DNA from: Glacieibacterium sp038210595 | GTDB taxonomy: Bacteria > Pseudomonadota > Alphaproteobacteria > Sphingomonadales > Sphingomonadaceae | Length of the DNA: 64,000 bases | Assembly (NCBI GenBank): GCA_038210595.1 | Contig: JBBQWN010000013.1 | Location: 1-64,000, forward strand | Direction: 5' to 3' | Shown: positions 61,213 to 64,000 of the stretch, piece by piece | Numbering within the stretch: position 1 is the first letter of the stretch | How the letters are laid out: every line of letters starts with the position of its first letter | The notes under the pieces: model-generated | The model's database searches: none | Told to the model about the DNA's origin: nothing | The model's input: only the letters and a program-made list of their open reading frames with translations | Position numbers and translations under genes: made by a program

Positions 61213-62867
61213 CCCCCCATCCCCAGCAACCGCTCCGCCTGCGCCCGCGCCTCGTCCGTCACTTCCGCGCCCGACAACATACGGGCGATTTCCTCGCGGC
61301 GCTCGTCTGCGGTCAGCAGGCCGACGTCGGTGCGGGTGACGGTGCCCTCGCTCGACTTGGCGATGCGCCATTGGTGTGCCCCGCGTGCCGCGACCTGGGG
61401 GCTGTGGGTGACGATCAGCACCTGGGTGGTCTCGGCAAGGCGCGCCAGTCGTTCGCCGATGGCGCTCGCCACTGCGCCGCCGACGCCGCGGTCGATCTCG
61501 TCGAATATGAGCGTGCCGGCGCTCCCGGTGCCGGCCAGCGCGACCTTCAGCGCCAGCACGAAGCGCGACAGCTCGCCGCCGCTGGCGATCTTGGTCAACG
61601 GCCCAAACGGCGCGCCGGGGTTGGTCGAGACCTCGAACTCGACGCGGTCGCGGCCGTGCGGCGCGGGTTCGGCGCTCGCCAGCGCGGTGTGGAAGCGCGC
61701 GGCATCCAGTTTGAGCGGCGCCAGCTCGGCCATCACCGTCGCGTCGAGCCGTGCGGCACCGGCGGTGCGTGCCGCCGTCAGGGCGGCGGCCGCAGTGTCA
61801 TAGGCTCTCCGCGCCCGCTCGACCGCCGCGTCGAGGTCCGCCAGCCCAGCCTCCCCCGCATCGAGCGTATCCGCGCGCGCGGCAAGCTCGTCGGCGAGCG
61901 CCGGCAGCGCCTCGACCTCGACCCGGTGCTTACGCGCCATCGCCCGCAGTTCGAACAGCCGCGCCTCCGACGCCTCGAGCCGCGCCGGCTCGACATCGAG
62001 CGCGCGCGCCGCCGCCGCCAGCCGGTCCTCGGCCTCCCCCGCCTCGATGATGGCGCGGTCTAGGCTGGCCAGCGCCTCCGCCAGCGTCTCGTGCTCGGGT
62101 GCGATCCGGTCGAGCCGGCGGGCAGCGGAACGCAGCTGCGCAAAACCTCCGTCGGAGCCACCGAGCAATTCGTCGATCTTGCCGAGGTCGTCGGCAAGGC
62201 GGACACCCTTCTGCATCGTCGCGCGGGCGTCGGCGAGTTCGGTTTCCTCGCTCGGTTGCGGGGCCAGCGCCGTCAGCTCGGCAACCGCGTGCTCCAGCCA
62301 TTCGCGGTCGGCGCGCGCCGCCGCCAGCGCCTGCGCCGCGTCATCGCGCGCCGCAATTGCCGCGGCCCAGGCTTCCCAGCGGCCCGCGGTCGTGGCGACC
62401 TCGCTCCGCAGCACGGCGAAGGCATCGAGCAGCGTGCGGTGTCCACGAGGGTTTAGCAGGCCGCGATCGTCCTGCTGGCCATGCACCTCGACCAGGCTGC
62501 CGCCGACTTCGCGCAGCAGCGCCGCCGACACCGCGACATCGTTGATGAACGCGCGGCTGCCGCCGTCGGCCTTCAACTGGCGGCGCAGGATGATCGCATC
62601 CTCGCTTGCATCGAGCCCGTTGTCGTCGAGTAGTGCGCGCGCCGGATGACCCGGCGGCACCTCGAAACTGGCTGTTACGCGCGCCTGCTCGCGCCCGGGC
62701 CGCACCAGCCCGGCATCGGCGCGGCTGCCCAGCGCGAGACCGAGGCTATCGAGCAGGATCGACTTGCCCGCTCCGGTCTCGCCGGTCAGCACGCCGAGCC
62801 CATCGGCGAAATCGAGGCGCAGCGCCTCGATCAGCACCACGCCCTGGATATCGAGCGCGGTCAGCAC
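61209..62867 (-). CDS. recN: DNA repair ATPase RecN
   Basis: RecN is an SMC-like protein that acts in double-strand break repair. The 552-residue chain starts with the Walker A GETGAGKSILLDSLGLALGSRAD, has coiled-coil arms in the middle, and ends with the signature ASGGELSRFVLAL and Walker B TLIFDEIDRGVGG. Order bamD-recN-ligA is conserved in many alphaproteobacteria. ligA is coupled to it by a 4-base overlap. Confidence 0.96.
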   Translation of the reverse strand: MLTALDIQGVVLIEALRLDFADGLGVLTGETGAGKSILLDSLGLALGSRADAGLVRPGREQARVTASFEVPPGHPARALLDDNGLDASEDAIILRRQLKADGGSRAFINDVAVSAALLREVGGSLVEVHGQQDDRGLLNPRGHRTLLDAFAVLRSEVATTAGRWEAWAAAIAARDDAAQALAAARADREWLEHAVAELTALAPQPSEETELADARATMQKGVRLADDLGKIDELLGGSDGGFAQLRSAARRLDRIAPEHETLAEALASLDRAIIEAGEAEDRLAAAARALDVEPARLEASEARLFELRAMARKHRVEVEALPALADELAARADTLDAGEAGLADLDAAVERARRAYDTAAAALTAARTAGAARLDATVMAELAPLKLDAARFHTALASAEPAPHGRDRVEFEVSTNPGAPFGPLTKIASGGELSRFVLALKVALAGTGSAGTLIFDEIDRGVGGAVASAIGERLARLAETTQVLIVTHSPQVAARGAHQWRIAKSSEGTVTRTDVGLLTADERREEIARMLSGAEVTDEARAQAERLLGMGG

Positions 62868-62886
62868 GGCGTCGGGGGCAGCCGGC

Positions 62887-63684
62887 TCAGCTGGCCTTCG
62901 GCGGGGTCACGGCGGCCGCAGTCTCCGGCTTCGCCTTCTTGCCGATCAGGTCGTACGAACGGTCGTACCACTTCGACCCCGGATAATTGTAGCCGAGCAC
63001 GGCGGCGGCCTTCCTCGCCTCCTCCGGGATGCCAAGCGACAGATAGCATTCGACCAGCCGGTGCAGCGCCTCGGGGATATGGCTGGTGGTGTCGTAGCGC
63101 TCGATGACGGTGCGGAAGCGCAGCACCGCCGCAAGATACTGGTGGCTGTCCTGGTAGAAGCGGCCGATCTCCATTTCCTTGCCGGCGAGGTGGTCGCGGG
63201 TCAGGTCGATCTTCAGCTTGGCATCGGCGGCATAGTCGGTGCCCGGATAGCGGCGGATTAGCTCGCCCATCGCGTCGAGCGCCTGCTGGGTGATCTTCTG
63301 GTCATGCTCGACGTCGGAAATCTGGTCGTAATAGCTGACCGCTACGATGTAATAGGCGTACGGTGCCTCGCGGCTGCCGGGATGCAGCGACAGGAAGCGC
63401 TGCGCCGACTGGATCGCTTCGTTGTACTGGCGCGCGACATAATAGCTGTAGGCGCTCATCAACTGCGCGCGACGCGCCCACACCGAATACGGGTGCTGGC
63501 GCTCGACCTCGTCAAATTCCGCCGCCGCGGTCTTGTACTGGCGCTTGACCATCGTGTCGCGGGCGACATTGTACAGCGTCTCGACGTCGCGGGCGATGTA
63601 GGCGCGCTCCTTCTTGTTCGAGGCGGTGGCGCAGCCGGCCAGCGTCAGGGCCGCGGCAAACAGCGTGAGCAACGGTTTACGCAT
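62887..63684 (-). CDS. bamD: Outer membrane protein assembly factor BamD
   Basis: BamD is a lipoprotein of the BAM complex that folds outer-membrane proteins. I placed the start at ATG 63684, which gives a type II signal peptide MRKPLLTLFAAALTLAGC with C18 as lipid anchor; ATGs at 63696 and 63699 are also possible. Tetratricopeptide repeats (RAYIARDVETLYNVARD and following) cover the chain to about residue 250. RecN starts 19 bases downstream, so the genes share a transcript. Confidence 0.94.
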   Translation of the reverse strand: MRKPLLTLFAAALTLAGCATASNKKERAYIARDVETLYNVARDTMVKRQYKTAAAEFDEVERQHPYSVWARRAQLMSAYSYYVARQYNEAIQSAQRFLSLHPGSREAPYAYYIVAVSYYDQISDVEHDQKITQQALDAMGELIRRYPGTDYAADAKLKIDLTRDHLAGKEMEIGRFYQDSHQYLAAVLRFRTVIERYDTTSHIPEALHRLVECYLSLGIPEEARKAAAVLGYNYPGSKWYDRSYDLIGKKAKPETAAAVTPPKAS

Positions 63685-63752
63685 CGTTGAAAGCATCATG
63701 GCTGCCGCTCTTACCGGAAGCGCCGCGCGCCGCCAAGCTCCCTGCCACGGCC

Positions 63753-64000
63753 TCAGCGACCGTGCAGGCGCTGCCGCAACTCGTTCATCTCCCACAGCTC
63801 CTCGCGGGAAAACGGCAGCAGCGGTGCGACGGCGGCAAGCGCGGTGCGGCCAAGCGCCTGACGCAGGGCCGACAGGCGGGCGAACAGCGCGCGGTCGGCA
63901 TCGCCGGCATGCGCACCGCCGTTCAGCACTTCCTCTGCGCGCAGCACCAGCTCGGTGTGCACCTCCAGATACTCGCGTAGCAGCGCCGGCGGCGCGCTGC
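63753..64000 (-). CDS. C-terminal part of an unknown protein (runs off the right edge)
   Basis: The last 82 codons are seen, with a stop at 63753. The chain is leucine-, alanine- and glutamate-rich and helical: REYLEVHTELVLRAEEVLN and PFSREELWEMNELRQRLHG. The frame stays open to the window edge, so it is a real 3' end, but the family is not recognised. It lies 68 bases upstream of bamD on the same strand. Confidence 0.6.
   Translation of the reverse strand, partial: SAPPALLREYLEVHTELVLRAEEVLNGGAHAGDADRALFARLSALRQALGRTALAAVAPLLPFSREELWEMNELRQRLHGR

Noticed and set aside
1..64000. CRISPR arrays, rRNA genes, prophage or T-box/TPP riboswitches
   Set aside because: No regularly spaced identical repeats, no rRNA-like stretches and no conserved riboswitch cores were seen on reading both strands; small or degenerate RNAs could be missed by eye.

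Overview
This window reads as chromosomal DNA of a sphingomonad-type alphaproteobacterium. Base composition is strongly GC-rich with dense, often overlapping genes. It carries the cell-cycle adenine methyltransferase CcrM, two proteins with the PEPxxWA-CTERM sorting tail typical of Sphingomonadales, proton-translocating transhydrogenase in the three-subunit form (pntAA/pntAB/pntB), an aa3-oxidase subunit IV peptide, and a single-chain PurL of the PurLQS type. The genus cannot be fixed from the sequence alone.

Layout. 1-292: the 5' end of an IS630-type transposase gene at the left edge, then tRNA-His. 351-5336 (minus): a redox/respiration block (AarF-like kinase, aa3 subunit IV peptide, pntAA-pntAB-pntB, Cu/Zn superoxide dismutase). 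5404-14666: CPBP protease, folP, M13 metallopeptidase, ccrM with a dense GANTC cluster in its upstream region, rnhB, thiD, DUF1272, an HtrA-type protease, GST and DUF952. 14701-19411: acyl-CoA synthetase, dienelactone hydrolase, S1/P1 nuclease and zinc metallopeptidase. 19451-26000: a fused pabB-pabC, a PEP-CTERM protein, an aspartate-type aminotransferase, a lipase-like hydrolase and DUF445. 25791-31297: an RND efflux pair with a candidate operator, a GlsB-type protein and a SIMPL protein. 31299-35720: an XRE regulator divergent from a second PEP-CTERM gene, a decayed SIMPL fragment, an SDR and an MFS transporter.

35678-39711 (minus) is the most notable locus: a compact four-gene operon of circularly permuted ATP-grasp protein, alpha-E protein, transglutaminase-like protease and the proteasome-related peptidase Anbu. 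This association has been predicted to make and process a peptide or peptide tag, but its substrate and product remain unknown.

39785-49923: an Arg/Asp-rich secreted protein, a second RND efflux pair, a CaiB-type CoA-transferase translationally coupled to a C13 (legumain-like) peptidase, a tandem winged-helix regulator divergent from a VOC protein, and a SnoaL-like protein. 50253-64000: an RTX-type secreted protein, purL, two envelope glycosyltransferases, DUF4112 plus a tiny GcrA/SANT-like HTH protein, an SDR overlapping prmA, then ligA, recN, bamD and the 3' end of an unknown gene. Two stretches hint at methylation-linked control: GANTC clusters lie upstream of ccrM and at the transposon end.
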